Assembly (NCBI GenBank): GCA_030544215.1
Contig: JARZZO010000003.1
Coordinates: forward strand, 18,485,879 to 18,549,878
Direction: 5' to 3'
Source of the DNA: Zantedeschia hybrid cultivar
Taxonomy: Eukaryota; Streptophyta; Magnoliopsida; Alismatales; Araceae
DNA: 64,000 bases
In this document: positions 11,701 through 22,751 of the stretch, one piece after another
Layout of the letters: each line of letters starts with the position of its first letter
How positions within the stretch are numbered: the stretch's first letter is position 1
The notes under the pieces: generated by a model
What the model was told of the DNA's origin: nothing
The model's database searches: none
What the model saw: the letters and a program-made list of their open reading frames with translations, nothing else
Made by a program: the position numbers and the translations under genes

Positions 11701-12444
11701 ACCTGGCAGAAGGCACTGGTGATGGGCCACACTAAGCATCAGCTTGAAATCATACTCTACTTTCCCACATTTCCTCTTCCTGCCCCAAAAAGTAGACACT
11801 GTGCATGATGGAATGCAACAACCATCATACGGTATTGGTACCCTCATAAACATTATAATGTGCATTTTTAGAAATGGAAGAAACTTTCGGTGCATAACAT
11901 ATGTGTTACAAAGTAGCAAGAATGACATCTGAAATATTGTGTTTTGCATGAATTTGTTTGGCATATCAAGATTTGGGATCCATATGCTACTTGTCTCCCT
12001 CGCGTATGCTACCACTTTTCTTTTTCATGGCAATATTTCTTTATGGTATGGAACCTTTTGTTTTTTGACTTTTGCACACACATAGAAAGATGTAGGAAAG
12101 ATAAATGCACACACACGCACAATTCCAATACTTTTTCCAAAAATGGCCTTTCAAAACTGGCGAGTACTGGTCGGGTTCTAAAATTTGGTTTTAATTCCTA
12201 GTCTTGGAAAGGACATGGAGTCTTGTTTTCTTTTACTACTTTGCATGGCGAGATATATTTTTCCCTTTTAAGCTTTTTGATTTGCATCAAAGTCTAGAGT
12301 ATTTCTGAGTATTGTATGTTAATGTTTTCCCTACTTTTGATGACTAACTAGCAAAATAAGAAATAGATAAATTAGTCCTCACTTCGCTTCACTTATGTTT
12401 TGTTCTTTCTTATCATTAGGAATCGTAGAAAGCGCAAACATACT
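8761..12444 (+). other. Harbinger left non-coding region
   Basis: AT-rich sequence with no supported coding exon; long intron(s) before the first coding exon at 12445 are possible. It holds three clusters of AAGGCAAG / CTTGCCTT words (about 9765-9815, 10160-10250, 11495-11575) arranged partly as inverted repeats, possibly an old MITE, and a T16-G12 homopolymer junction near 9831-9860. Confidence 0.4.
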
Positions 12445-13941
12445 ATGTCCACCTCCGGTGAGTCTATGCTTACTTCTTATATTTGGTTTTTTTTTTTAAT
12501 GGTCATTTTCAATTACTTCATGAGAATAATGTTTGGTATATCGTATACAAATTTAATAGTGGATTACATTTCTGTCTACATTTTTAAGTAGATGCTTTTT
12601 TTTGGAAAATTTATCCTCGTCCTCTACTTTGGTGGGATGTTTCTCTTTATTAAAAGGGAACAAAGGTAAACGTCTAGTTACAACTGAGGGCACTGCTACG
12701 ACCCGTGCCCCAAACTGGGCCGTCGACCATGACAAAATCCTCATTCAGCTTCTGATGGAGGAATATGACAAAGGAAATCATATCGAGGGGACATTCAAAA
12801 CGCAAGTTTGGCACCAGATCGCGCCCAGCTTCAATGCTGCAAGTCATCTAAATTACAACAAGGACCAACTACAAAATCGATGGAAGGTCCTCAAAGGGAT
12901 TTATGTCAAACTTGATGCGTTATTTAAAAGAAGTGGGTGGGGTTGGGATGATGAAACAAAAAGGCCTGTGCCTGGAGTTGAATCATGGGAACAAGCTATT
13001 GAAGTAAGAACAATCTGCTATGATAATAACACTTTTTCTTGCTATTGCTGATGACTAACACAAACGTAATCACATGTCCATTAATTTTTCAAACAAATAG
13101 TGCCCTTCGTACATTAAAAGGTAAAACGTTTCAGTTCTTGAAAGAGATGGTTCACATGACAGCCAACAGCATGGCGAATGGGGGAGATGCGGAAGGGTCT
13201 ATGCATGCGTCACAACATGTGAATAGACGTGGACGCAGGGTTGCGAACCGCAACAATTTGCCACATTCCGTGGACCCCCCACCGCAGCCACAACAGCGAG
13301 TGGATCAACTGCAATCCCCGCCACCGTCTGTGCAGCCCAATGAAGATTATGTCGAAGGTCATATAGCTATTGGTGATTACGTTAATGCCCTTCACTATGC
13401 CAATGTTGGTTCTACAACAGGTGACGATCTTATGTCAATATCCCAACAACTTCATAGCTCATCCTACGGTGGATATGAACAACATTACAGTGTCGGTTCT
13501 GTCCCTGCCCAATCTCATTACTCCACTCGGACACCTTCCCCGCCGGCACATAGGCCAAATGAAGAAGAAGTCATTTCTCCTCAGAAGAAGGGAGCATCAT
13601 CCTCAAAGCGTCGGGGTAAAAGAAGCATTGGGGACGAAGCAGTACTCTCTTTCTCCAGTGCATTGCGTGATCGCACTGAAGTTATGAGGGACCTGAGAGC
13701 AGATAAGGCTTCATCAAGGGGTTATAGTGGCGGCACCAATGTGTCCGATTCACCGGCGGATGTACAAGATATGATCCCGACGGTCAAAGAGTGTATGGAC
13801 GATCTACGACGTATCCCGAACCTCCCGCGTACTTTGTACTTCAAGGGTGTGAACTTGTTTGGTACGTCGGGCATTCGGTCCGTCTACATGGCTCTGCCGG
13901 AAGAGGAGAAGCTTGACTGGGTTATAGCTTGGACTAGTTGA
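12445..13941 (+). CDS. Harbinger Myb/SANT-like DNA-binding protein
   Basis: This is the accessory protein that PIF/Harbinger elements need alongside the transposase; in the family it binds transposon ends and helps bring the transposase to the nucleus. The proposed first exon is tiny, 12445-12457 (ATG plus three codons and one base), then a GTGAGT intron to 12656, then exon 2 at 12657-13003 with the Myb/SANT-like domain (NWAVDHDKILIQLLMEEYD, then WHQIAPSFN, then LQNRWKVLKGIYVKLDAL, then WGWDDETKRPVPG, then SWEQAIE). A GTAAGA intron follows. The acceptor at 13135 keeps frame with exon 3, whereas the one at 13101 would not, so the third-exon start is uncertain. The Ser/Pro-rich middle and the C terminus (PTVKECMDDL, then LPRTLYFKGVNLF, then YMALPEEEKLDWVIAW) match the family's usual tail. 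The length would be about 388 residues. Confidence 0.75.
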
Positions 13942-14083
13942 TTTTAGTTGCTACCTGCCGTGTACTTTGTACTTCAAGGGTGTGAACTTGCTTGGTACGC
14001 CGGGCATTCGGTCCGTCTACATGGCTCTGCCGAAGGAGGAAAAGCTTGACTGGGTTATAGTTTGGACTAGTTGACTTTAGTTG
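13829..14083 (+). repeat. 133-bp tandem duplication of the SANT gene tail
   Basis: The end of the SANT gene (13829-13950) is repeated at 13962-14083 with few substitutions, including the codons around YMALPEEEKLDW and the in-frame TGA. The first copy ends the protein; the second lies in the 3' untranslated region. Confidence 0.85.
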
Positions 14084-14310
14084 TTTTGTATGGTCCTAAT
14101 CTTTTACTTGTTTCTTTCCTTTTATCATGCTTGCACCAGTTGCACTTGAATGTTACTCTTATGTTCTTGATCATGCTTTTCTTATCGCGCGTCATGTCTG
14201 TTGTGGTCATAACCTATTTCAATTAAATGTGTTTGGTTATGTCTATTATGTTACTATAAATTGCAATTTCTACTTGTACATCCCCTGCAGGTATATGATT
14301 TTAACTAAGA

Positions 14311-14682
14311 ATGGGACGTTTTAAGTGTTACGTTGTGTGGGTTGGTCGGGAGCCTGGTTTGTACCTTACTTGGGGAGAATGTTATGCCCAAGTTAACGGT
14401 TTTCCAGGAGCTCGATATAAAGGGTTCTACTCAATTGAGGAGGGAGAGGCTGCACTGTACAGTGTTGTGGAGCATTGTCGACCGACACCAAGAATGAGTC
14501 GTCAAGAATATGCAATGGGCACTCCAAGTACTGTACGAGCCATGACCGACCTCCCTACATCACACGTGTCAACACAGTTGTCATGGCAATATTGTCTCAC
14601 GATAGTACTTTTGTTTCTAGTTGTCCTCTTACTTTTTTTTATTTTGCTTGGTGTACTATTTATGTCCCTGAGGAGCCGTTGA
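14311..14682 (+). CDS. Hybrid-binding (viroplasmin-like) domain protein with C-terminal membrane anchor
   Basis: A 123-residue open frame lies between the SANT gene and the transposase. Residues 4-50 (CYVVWVGREPGLYLTWGEC, then QVNGFPGARYKGF, then EEGEAAL) match the N-terminal hybrid-binding domain of eukaryotic RNase H1, also known as the viroplasmin domain: aromatic Y-V-V start, PG-Y--W-EC turn, V-GF-GARYK-F core. In RNase H1 this fold binds RNA/DNA hybrids. No RNase H catalytic domain follows. Residues 51-93 are polar, and residues 94-118 form one uninterrupted hydrophobic helix ending in RSR, the layout of a tail-anchored protein. A good acceptor (CCCCTGCAG, 14290) sits 20 bp before the ATG, suggesting a 5' intron. 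The stop is 49 bp before the transposase ATG, so both may come from one primary transcript. Its role in transposition is unknown. Confidence 0.65.
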   Translation: MGRFKCYVVWVGREPGLYLTWGECYAQVNGFPGARYKGFYSIEEGEAALYSVVEHCRPTPRMSRQEYAMGTPSTVRAMTDLPTSHVSTQLSWQYCLTIVLLFLVVLLLFFILLGVLFMSLRSR

Positions 14683-14731
14683 TGTACCCTTCTTTTGAAC
14701 TATGTACCGTTTTGAATTTAAATGACAAGTA

Positions 14732-16020
14732 ATGGTGGTTTATGTAGACATCAATGAATTAATAATGGAGTTCATTCATGAGGACGACGAGATGATTGAA
14801 GAAATTGAAGAAGTCATAATTGAAGCAATATCATATCAGTATGCCACAAATGTGCCTAGACAAAAGATGTTTACTTCAGCACATACTGGTCATGTGTGGA
14901 TACAAGAAGTGCTACAAGGGTATGAGCAGAGGGCCTATTGGGCATTCAGGCTTAGCCCTACCATGTTTATTGCACTGAGAGACATGTTAGTGGACATGGG
15001 CTTACTATTTGACTCACGACATGTCACTGCCTATGAGCAACTAGCGATGTTCTTACATGCTGCTGGCCATGGTGTTGCGACTGGGGCATTGTGTGAGTAC
15101 TTCCAGCACTCTTCACAAACAATCAGCTATTATGTCAATAATGTTGCTATGGCATTGGCATCTCTGAAGACGGAATTTATTCAGCTTCCTTCTAATGTGG
15201 GTGAATGTCACCCTCATATCCGAGAGAAGACATATTTCTATCCTTACTTCAAGGTATTTGATTTCTAATGGTCTAGCATTTCATTTTTAATGGTCTAAAC
15301 AAAATCTTATGAATGGTCTTATATTTTCATTGCACTGTGTAGGATGCGATTGGGGCGATTGATGGAACACATATAATAGCTCATATTCCACGAAAAGACC
15401 ATGGTCGCTTTCGTAACCGCAAGGGTTACATAAGCCAAAATGTAATGGGGGTTGTCTCTTTCGATCTCACTTTTCTATACATTGCTGTTGGTTGGGAAGG
15501 TTCTGCAGCATATATGAGAGTATTGAAGTGGGCATTGGATCATGGCGGGTTTCGGGTGCCTCGCGGCAAGTACTATCTTGTCGACTCTGGATACGCAAAC
15601 ACGCGTAGTTTCTTAGCTCCTTATCGAGGACAACGGTACCACATTGGTTGCTTTAGAGGTCGTGGTCGACATTATGCTAATAAAAGAGAGAAGTTCAACC
15701 ATAGACATGCACAACTGAGGAATTGTGTAGAGCGCGCGTTCGGTGTGCTCAAGAATCGTTTTCAAATCTTAAGAGAGGGTTGTATGTACCCATGGGAAAC
15801 ACAACGAAAGATAGTGTTAGCATGTTCTGTCGTCCACAACTTCGTTCGTCGAAGGGAGGGACATGATGTATATTTTAACATGGCAAATGAACGTGGATTT
15901 GCAGAAGATGATGGAGATATTGACTACCCCGTTGACATTGCGCCTAGCCAAGCTGAGCTAGTTGTAGGGGACCATGTCAGGGAGGAAATTACAGACCAAC
16001 TCTGGGAGGAGAGTAATTAG
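14732..16020 (+). CDS. PIF/Harbinger DDE transposase
   Basis: This is the nuclease that cuts at the terminal repeats and inserts into TTA targets. Two exons join in phase: 14732-15253 and 15343-16020, with an 89-bp intron (GTATTT...TGTGTAG) whose removal turns FYPYFK into a continuous run with DAIGAIDGTH. The product is 399 residues. An N-terminal acidic leader is followed by a helix-turn-helix-like region (EQLAMFLHAAGHG, then EYFQHSSQTISYYVN). The catalytic triad is visible: D181 (AIDGTH), D255 (YLVDSGYAN), E304 (NCVERAFGVLKNRF), with the expected spacing for the family. No stop or frameshift was seen, so it looks competent. The C terminus is acidic. Confidence 0.9.
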
Positions 16021-16585
16021 CTTTGGTAGATGTTTCCTTTGTTTGCTCTTTTCCGTTTTATCTTGCTTAGTTGTTATGCCATGTATGATTTATTTTTATT
16101 TCTATTTGGTAGACATTTGTATCGTTCACTATATGGCATGTAACTTTAATTCATATTTGCATTTTGTTTCTTTTCATTCATATGCACTGAAAACTGATGT
16201 TCATCTATATTTTGGATACCATGGTGTTTTTATTTCCTCTCATTTGTTCTTACAGGTGGTGCGCATACATGGTTGGAGTGCTTCTTTCTTAGACATACAC
16301 TCAGATAGCAGGAGGCATGATTGCATCCCTATACCGATTGCACGTTTGGGTAGTAGGAAGGCATACGTGCAACCCTACCCAAGCATGTCTTCGGATATTA
16401 GTCCGGTATGATTGCAGCCCTATCTGAGTGTTGTAATGTATGGACAATGATGAAGGAAGAAGCAGTGAGTCTATTGGTTGGATGGCTTTTAAGCAACCCC
16501 AATAGATGATGAAACTCCTTTTTCTGAGTCCATCTTTAATATTTTGATGAAGCATTCGTTTCAATTTTATTATTTTAATGTTCAG

Positions 16586-16788
16586 TTATTATGGGGGTTG
16601 CACGAGCCTCGTTTGATTTCATGCTATTTTTATAAACTTATTATGGGGGTTGCATGAGCCTCGCTTGATTTCATGCTATTTTTATAAACTTATTATGGGG
16701 GTTGCATGAGCCTCGCTTGATTTCATGCTATTTTTATAAACTTATTATGGGGTTGCATGAGCCTCGCTTGATTTCATGCTATTTTTGA
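16586..16788 (+). repeat. Four 52-bp tandem repeats after the transposase
   Basis: Units start at 16586, 16638, 16690 and 16742, each containing TTGCATGAGCCTCGCTTGAT (first unit CAC.. and GTTT variants) and ending in ATTTTTATAAAC. The last unit has one G fewer and is cut short. The array lies in the 3' flank of the transposase gene; no function is seen. Confidence 0.85.
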
Positions 16789-17010
16789 TCAAAACGAGCA
16801 TAATATAATATGTTTGTTATTAAATAGGGCCTCATCATAAACAAACAACTATGAGCTTTTGAGTAGGTGACATGGTCCAAGAGTTTTATAACAAGGACAA
16901 ATTGGGCCAAGTCTCTCTCTATATATATATATATCTCTACCCCTCTCTCTCTCTAGGCATCTCTATCTTTCTCTCTCTAAATTCCCCTTGTGCAGCTAGC
17001 TGTTTCATCA

Positions 17011-17142
17011 ATGGGGGAGTTTGAGAAGCAGGTGAAGGAGAGGGCCAAGGAGCTGAAGCACCTGCTCCAGAAGGGCATAAGGATCGTAGGCCACACGTGC
17101 AAGAAGAGCTGGTACAAGGTCAGGAACATGAGGCGAGGCTAA
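17011..17142 (+). CDS. 43-residue basic small protein, unrecognised
   Basis: A compact ORF begins with ATG after a CT-rich leader; a (TA)n tract at about 16920-16933 could serve as a TATA region 80 bp upstream. It encodes MGEFEKQVKERAKELKHLLQ followed by KGIRIVGHTCKKSWYKVRN and a basic end. It looks like an amphipathic helix (residues 3-21) followed by a Cys/Trp/Tyr-containing basic tail. Codon use is GC-rich, unlike the AT-rich sequence on both sides, which suggests a real or recently captured coding exon. It does not have the C-terminal motif of the DEVIL/ROTUNDIFOLIA small proteins. The stop is followed by a poly-T/AT-rich 3' region. I cannot name its function. It may be host sequence carried by the transposon. 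Confidence 0.5.
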   Translation: MGEFEKQVKERAKELKHLLQKGIRIVGHTCKKSWYKVRNMRRG

Positions 17143-20100
17143 CCCCCGCGTGTGGTGACGTCCTCGGAAGAGAAAAGATCAAGTTTTTTCTCTGTCTTCT
17201 TCTTTTTTTTTTTTTTTTTGGGTGTGTTTGAGGGTATGATCTAAATACTAAATAGCATGCAGCTGTGGAGTCTTGTTTATCCCGTGTAAATTTACAGTAT
17301 GGGACCTGACCCTTTTCATTTAATGTCATTTTGAATGGGAAGAATATTTGATCTCATGCAGTTATTTTTATTTGGAAGAGTTTTATGAAGACCTCATCTC
17401 TTCTGATCCTCTCTCTTAAAAAGTGTAAGCCTTATTTTCTTTTTAAAGTAAAAAATTGAGAAAGAAAGAGCTGAAAAAACATTAACCAAACACCCTATTT
17501 CTGAATTAGAACCTGTGATTTCCACATCAAAACAGAGTAAACTTCACTTTTTTTTTCCTTTTCTTTTTTTTTGGGGGGGGGGGGGGGGGTGGGCGCGGGG
17601 TGGCAGCAGCTAACTAAACGGACCTTCCATGGCCTTTTTCACTGGTACGAACACCCAGTGGTTTTTATTCCATTTGATTGCTAATCTCCAACTTTCTCGT
17701 TTTAATTCAGGAGTTTGCTTCAATAAAGAGTAGATGCAGCGAGCAGAATGCAGAAAAATGCACTTGCGTTGTCGTGTTACGGTGTAGTATGTATACCTAT
17801 TCTCTAGTTTAGTTTATTCAGTGTGGTCCTTTTGCTTTATTTTGCTGAGTACTAAAATTAGGAAATCTTGGAGTGTAACATAAATATGTGACCTTTTGGG
17901 GAAAAAGTCATGATTTAATCATACTAATTTGGTCTTAATGTATTTTTCATGAATAAATTATGATTCATTAAAAGAATTTTGAAGTTTTAATGGATTTAAA
18001 AAGTCGCGATATGATTGTACTTTTTAAAGGCATCATACTTTTTAGAGTTGTAACTCATTTTATATTATTGATTTTTAAAATTATTTTTATACATCAAAGG
18101 TTAACAAGTTTTCATAATCTTTTCATGAAGTTTTCATATTTTTACAATGTGAGATCTTTTCTTTCGGCTGATTTTTTTCCCTGAGTTGATAACATTGTGG
18201 CAGATAATTATACTAATGGAGAAGCAAATTGAACAATGACTCTTTCACCAGTGAAGCTTGATTCATGATTGCAGTATGGTGGTGAGGATTGCAGATGAAG
18301 TATAGTTCTTTCATGATTTGCATGGAAATGGTACAAAAATGCCCCCAAAAGTAACCTGATACAGAACATAGGACAAAGACAAAGAGCCCCTTTATGTGGA
18401 TCCTTAATATGTTTCTATGTTGCTTCCTCAAGTAAAAATGGAACAAAAACATAAAATTTCTTTGTAAGCTGATGTAATTTCTTCATAAAACTCTTCCAAA
18501 TAAAAATAACTCCATTGTCTTTTTTATAATAATGTGTTTCTACAAGCAGATTCCTGGTGGAGTTGGATGTGGCTTTCTTCACTTCCCATGTTATCCAAGT
18601 TGTAATCAAAATGGGTGTGGTAAACAATAGATTGATAGAAAAAATACTGTTGCCCCTCTTTTCACAAGCTTTCAGCAATTTGTCTTTCTTTACAAGCCGT
18701 CAACAATTTATCTTTCTTTTCACAAGCCTTCAACAATTTCTCTCTCCACCCATGACTTTTCCATCAGCCAAACATTCTGTAGACCAGCATTTGGCCATAA
18801 TTTTTGCATGGGAAAAGACAGAAACAATGAAAATAGCATGCATGGAGAGAAATATAAGCAGATCAAAGGCGCAGTCACACTAACATAAGAAGAGAACAAT
18901 GATCAGTCAACAAAACCCTAGAAACTGTATCAATGCACTAAAACATTCTGCCGATCAGCAAATTACCCCCAATAATGTCTAAAGCCATGAAACAATCGTT
19001 AAATTTCCAGCAACACCTCCAGTATTTTAAATTGGAAAGAAGAGTTGGTGTCATAACCAATCACTTCAGAATGAACAAACCAAGAATATATTGTTGCTTC
19101 AGGTGACAAGAGAAAGAGAAAGTCCCCAAATAAGTCTCCTAACAATGTCAATTTCTTGAAGTGCATCTGTTTGGATTTGATCAGAATTTACTGGTGGTAG
19201 AATCCCACTCCACATTCCCACAAACATGCACCCTTTGCTCTTGTTAAATTAGATATGTCACCATGTGATAAGAGATAATAAGCACTTTTCTTTTCTTATT
19301 TTTGGAAGTGTATTTTTTTCTATTTAGTTACAAGCACATTTTATTAGTGTAAAAAAAAATACAAGAAGGAATCTACTCATAAGCTTTCGATGATTTGTTA
19401 CTCTAACATAGATTAAGTGCAAGATTAACAGGGTCTTTCCGTATCAATAGGGACTTTTTGTACAGAACTAAGAGAAAGTTGTGGATATGGCAGCAAAGTT
19501 CTCCCTCTGTTCAGCATCTTCTTCACTTGCGTAGGGCATAGAGAAGGTTATTTATAAAACGCATGAAGAATGTGGCCCTTAAAGTGGAAAAATATCTACA
19601 GCCATAGATCACTGCATAATTCATTTTATTGAGAAGCATATTCTTTCTCCTTGATGCTCTAGATGATGCACCTTGAATGACAGGATGGAGATGAGCTAAC
19701 CTTGAAGCTAAGTTTGTTTCTCTGGTTCTTCCTTGAGACTTGCTAGGAAAATATTCTAACTTTCGAAGCAAGGTGTTCATGTGGTTCTTCTTTGACACTT
19801 ACTAGGAAGATGCATGCCAAACAAAAGAATATAGTTTTCACCTTAACATACGTTGTCAACAGTACCGTTCAAGTTCCCTCGTCGTTGCTCTTTCTCTCAA
19901 GGAGAAAAGGCATATATAGATGTCAATTGGCCGCAACAATCCTTAAGCAAAAAATAGCCACATTGATGAGTCTGATCGACCACGAGCATATATACCATTA
20001 ATTTTCATATTTATTGTAGACTGTTCTTTTGTCTAGGATCAGAGGTCATTAGATTCCACAGTCATTCCCTAACATACAAATAAATATAATTTAGCTCTTA

Positions 20101-22181
20101 CCATCCATGTCACCTATCAATATAATTTCATTACTTATTTGGTAACAATATCTTCATTAATTTAGACACTTACATATTAATAATTTTATTTTAAAAAATT
20201 AATAAAAGTTCAAATTGATGCTAAATATTAGTCTTCAAGAGGCTTAAGATTCAATTTTCTCTCCTTCCCACTCCTAACTCTCCTTTGGCTTTGAATCCGC
20301 TCCTCATCAATATTTACATTGTAGACTTTACAAATATTAGCATCAGAATACTGTAATCCTAAAACTCATACTCCAACCAGACAAGGCACTTAAATATTAC
20401 AACTTTGAAAATTGTGATATTTTGCATCTCACATGTTGCATTGGATTGAAAAGTGATCCGTTCCTTGACCTGATCACCACAAGGACGGACCCAAAAATTA
20501 ATGTTTTGGGGAGTGGGTGGGGGCCAATACAAGAAATACGTACTAGAAATACGTACTATGCCAGACTAATTTAAACAATTATGTATATACATAACTTTTT
20601 TTGAAACTTTCTACGTTACATCTCAGCTGAGGTTAAAAGAAACCTGGGGAGTCCTGTTCGCCACTGAGATGCCTGTTTATGTGCACTAGCTTGTGGTATT
20701 ATCGATGCAGTCTGGAAGGTTTTTCTCAGAACTGTGGGGTTTATGTCATGGCAGTATCAAACAGTGTACAATCTCATGGAAAAGTGGAGGGCTATTTGTC
20801 CACTTAATCAGGAGATGGAGTTGTGGAAGATTGTGCTACCTGCTATGTTATGGGCCATCTGGAGAGAGGAATCTTATTGATGGGTGCTCGACATCAAGGG
20901 GAAAAAAAGGAAAAAGTGATTCATGAATGATGGGCTTTTATTTGTTGGATATTTTGATTTATGTTTTGCTTCACCACTTTTACTGCTTCTTGAATTTTCA
21001 AGCCAGGCCAGGTCAGTTAATTAATTGATATGTGCTTGAGACTTTTGCATTCTCATCTGTTTTATGCTACCAAACCAATTCAGTCATTGACTTGGTATTA
21101 TTCACTTGAATGGAAGAACCTGGCAGAGGACCGGGAAAAAGAGATAAGTCATATGTGAGTTCCGGAAAAACTGAGTTTTATTTTACCATGAATTATTATT
21201 AAGCAATAATGTTAAGATCCAGACAGTTACTTCCATTCCTCTACATTGGCTTACTCTTTTCATAATTTTATTTATTTCTTTTGTCCGTAATACATCTCAT
21301 GGTTAGTTGTTTTAAAATAGATGTCTATGCTAGGTTTTGAAAGATATTTGCTCTTGAAGAAGGAAATAATCAAAACTGTTTTACTCATATCTTAACTTCT
21401 ATTACGTTGACCTGCATTAATGTGCATAGCAAGAAAAAGATAAAAAAAAATTAACAAAAAGTAATCTCTGAAAATGGGTAATGAAGCGTAAGGAATTTAT
21501 GATTTTAATTAATAAAAATATCACATACGTAAAATTACTAAAAAAAAAATGAAAAACCAACTTTTCTGGAATGAAATTTTTTTTTTTTTTTTATCAAATT
21601 CGAAGGATGGGAAACAAACAATGCTACAATGTCACATGGGAGTGTGATGGTGGTGAGGTGAAATGTTCGTGTACAAAGTAACAACTAATAACGGTGAGTG
21701 TGCATAATTTCGTTTAAACTAAAAAAATTCAATTAAGTCATGCGGTTCAGTTCAGTTCAATTTGATTAAAATTTGTATTTGATTTAATTTGATTTCACAC
21801 ATTTTTAAATTGAACATCTAGTTATAATTATTATATTTTAGTATTTCAAAATTATATTAACATTATTTTTTATGAACACATGTATAATCAATAGTATTAC
21901 ATATTAATATGTATGTTACATTGTCCATGAATGAAGGTCAAAGTATAGCATAGAATAGTATTTTCAATTTCTTATTTTACCAAATCGGAATTAGTAGGTA
22001 GTAGGATAAGAAGGGTAATTTGGACAAAAAAAGTACTTATTCTCCTTCTTATTCCCTCCTTCGTAATCAAAGCAATTAGAATAACTTCTTATTCTATCTT
22101 CAATTCATATCCGCTGCCAAATCAAAAGGCTTCTTATTCTAGAATAAGCCATCCGGCATTTCTTATTCTAGAATAAGAAAT
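17143..22181 (+). other. Harbinger right non-coding region
   Basis: About 5 kb of AT-rich DNA without a supported gene. It holds long homopolymers (T-run near 17200-17219, G-run near 17572-17589 that could form a quadruplex), A-rich tracts, and near the end repeated CTTATTC / GAATAAG words (22000-22180) that mirror the left end and may be transposase-binding subterminal repeats. Confidence 0.5.
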
Positions 22182-22200
22182 CCGGGAAACAAAGTGAGGC
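22182..22200 (-). repeat. Right terminal inverted repeat of Harbinger
   Basis: Reversed, this reads GCCTCACTTTGTTTCCCGG, matching the left end in the first 11 positions except one and in several later ones. It is followed directly by TTA. Confidence 0.85.
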
Positions 22201-22751
22201 TTAGGGAACAATTTGTACGAGAAGTTTTATACAGGATCTTCAAGGGGAAAATCTCAAGTGAGACATTCTATCAATTGATCATTAAACCTCTGCAAATACA
22301 AGTATACTTTTTAGGTGCTCCTCCTCGAGACTACATTGAGTCCCATTGTACTGGTATTGAAAAGTTAATGACCCCGTAGGTAACAAGCACGTGGTTAACT
22401 AGATCCAGTATAAGAAAAATGTCTAGTAAATGTTATGTATCAAATGGCTAGCAAGGTGTCAAGAAAGATAATTCCAACAACACAGTTCAATAGCATAAGG
22501 AGATCAAGTGTTAATATCAAGTGAACGATAAAAGATGACAAGTATTTAATTATTTTTGAGGAAGTTAGAGAACACCTATTTAATTTATGAACTCTGACAG
22601 ATCTATACGTACGTAGTCTACAACCAATTAGCTGTTTTGAGAAGCCTTTGCACACCACTAATTCTCCAGTCCAAGTAAGAACAAAACTGCCTTTACGCTA
22701 AATCTTCTTCTTCTCTTTTTCTCTAGGTAACAAGAATTTTAGTATATTCAT

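Larger units (their letters stand above)
7927..22200 (+). mobile_element. PIF/Harbinger DNA transposon, 14.3 kb
   Basis: Imperfect terminal inverted repeats (left GCCCCACTTTGATTACGG, right end reversed GCCTCACTTTGTTTCCCGG) are flanked by the 3-bp duplication TTA (7924-7926 and 22201-22203), the hallmark of PIF/Harbinger insertion. The flanking gypsy LTR is colinear across the gap with 38089-39390. Both ends carry subterminal GAATAAG / CTTATTC motifs. Inside are a Myb/SANT-like gene, a small hybrid-binding-domain gene and a DDE transposase, all on the plus strand, plus a 43-residue small ORF. Family members are usually a few kilobases long, so this one is unusually large. Most of the excess is AT-rich non-coding DNA before and after the coding block. 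Confidence 0.85.

Noticed and set aside
17011..17142. DEVIL/ROTUNDIFOLIA small-protein identity
   Set aside because: The conserved C-terminal motif of that family is not present.
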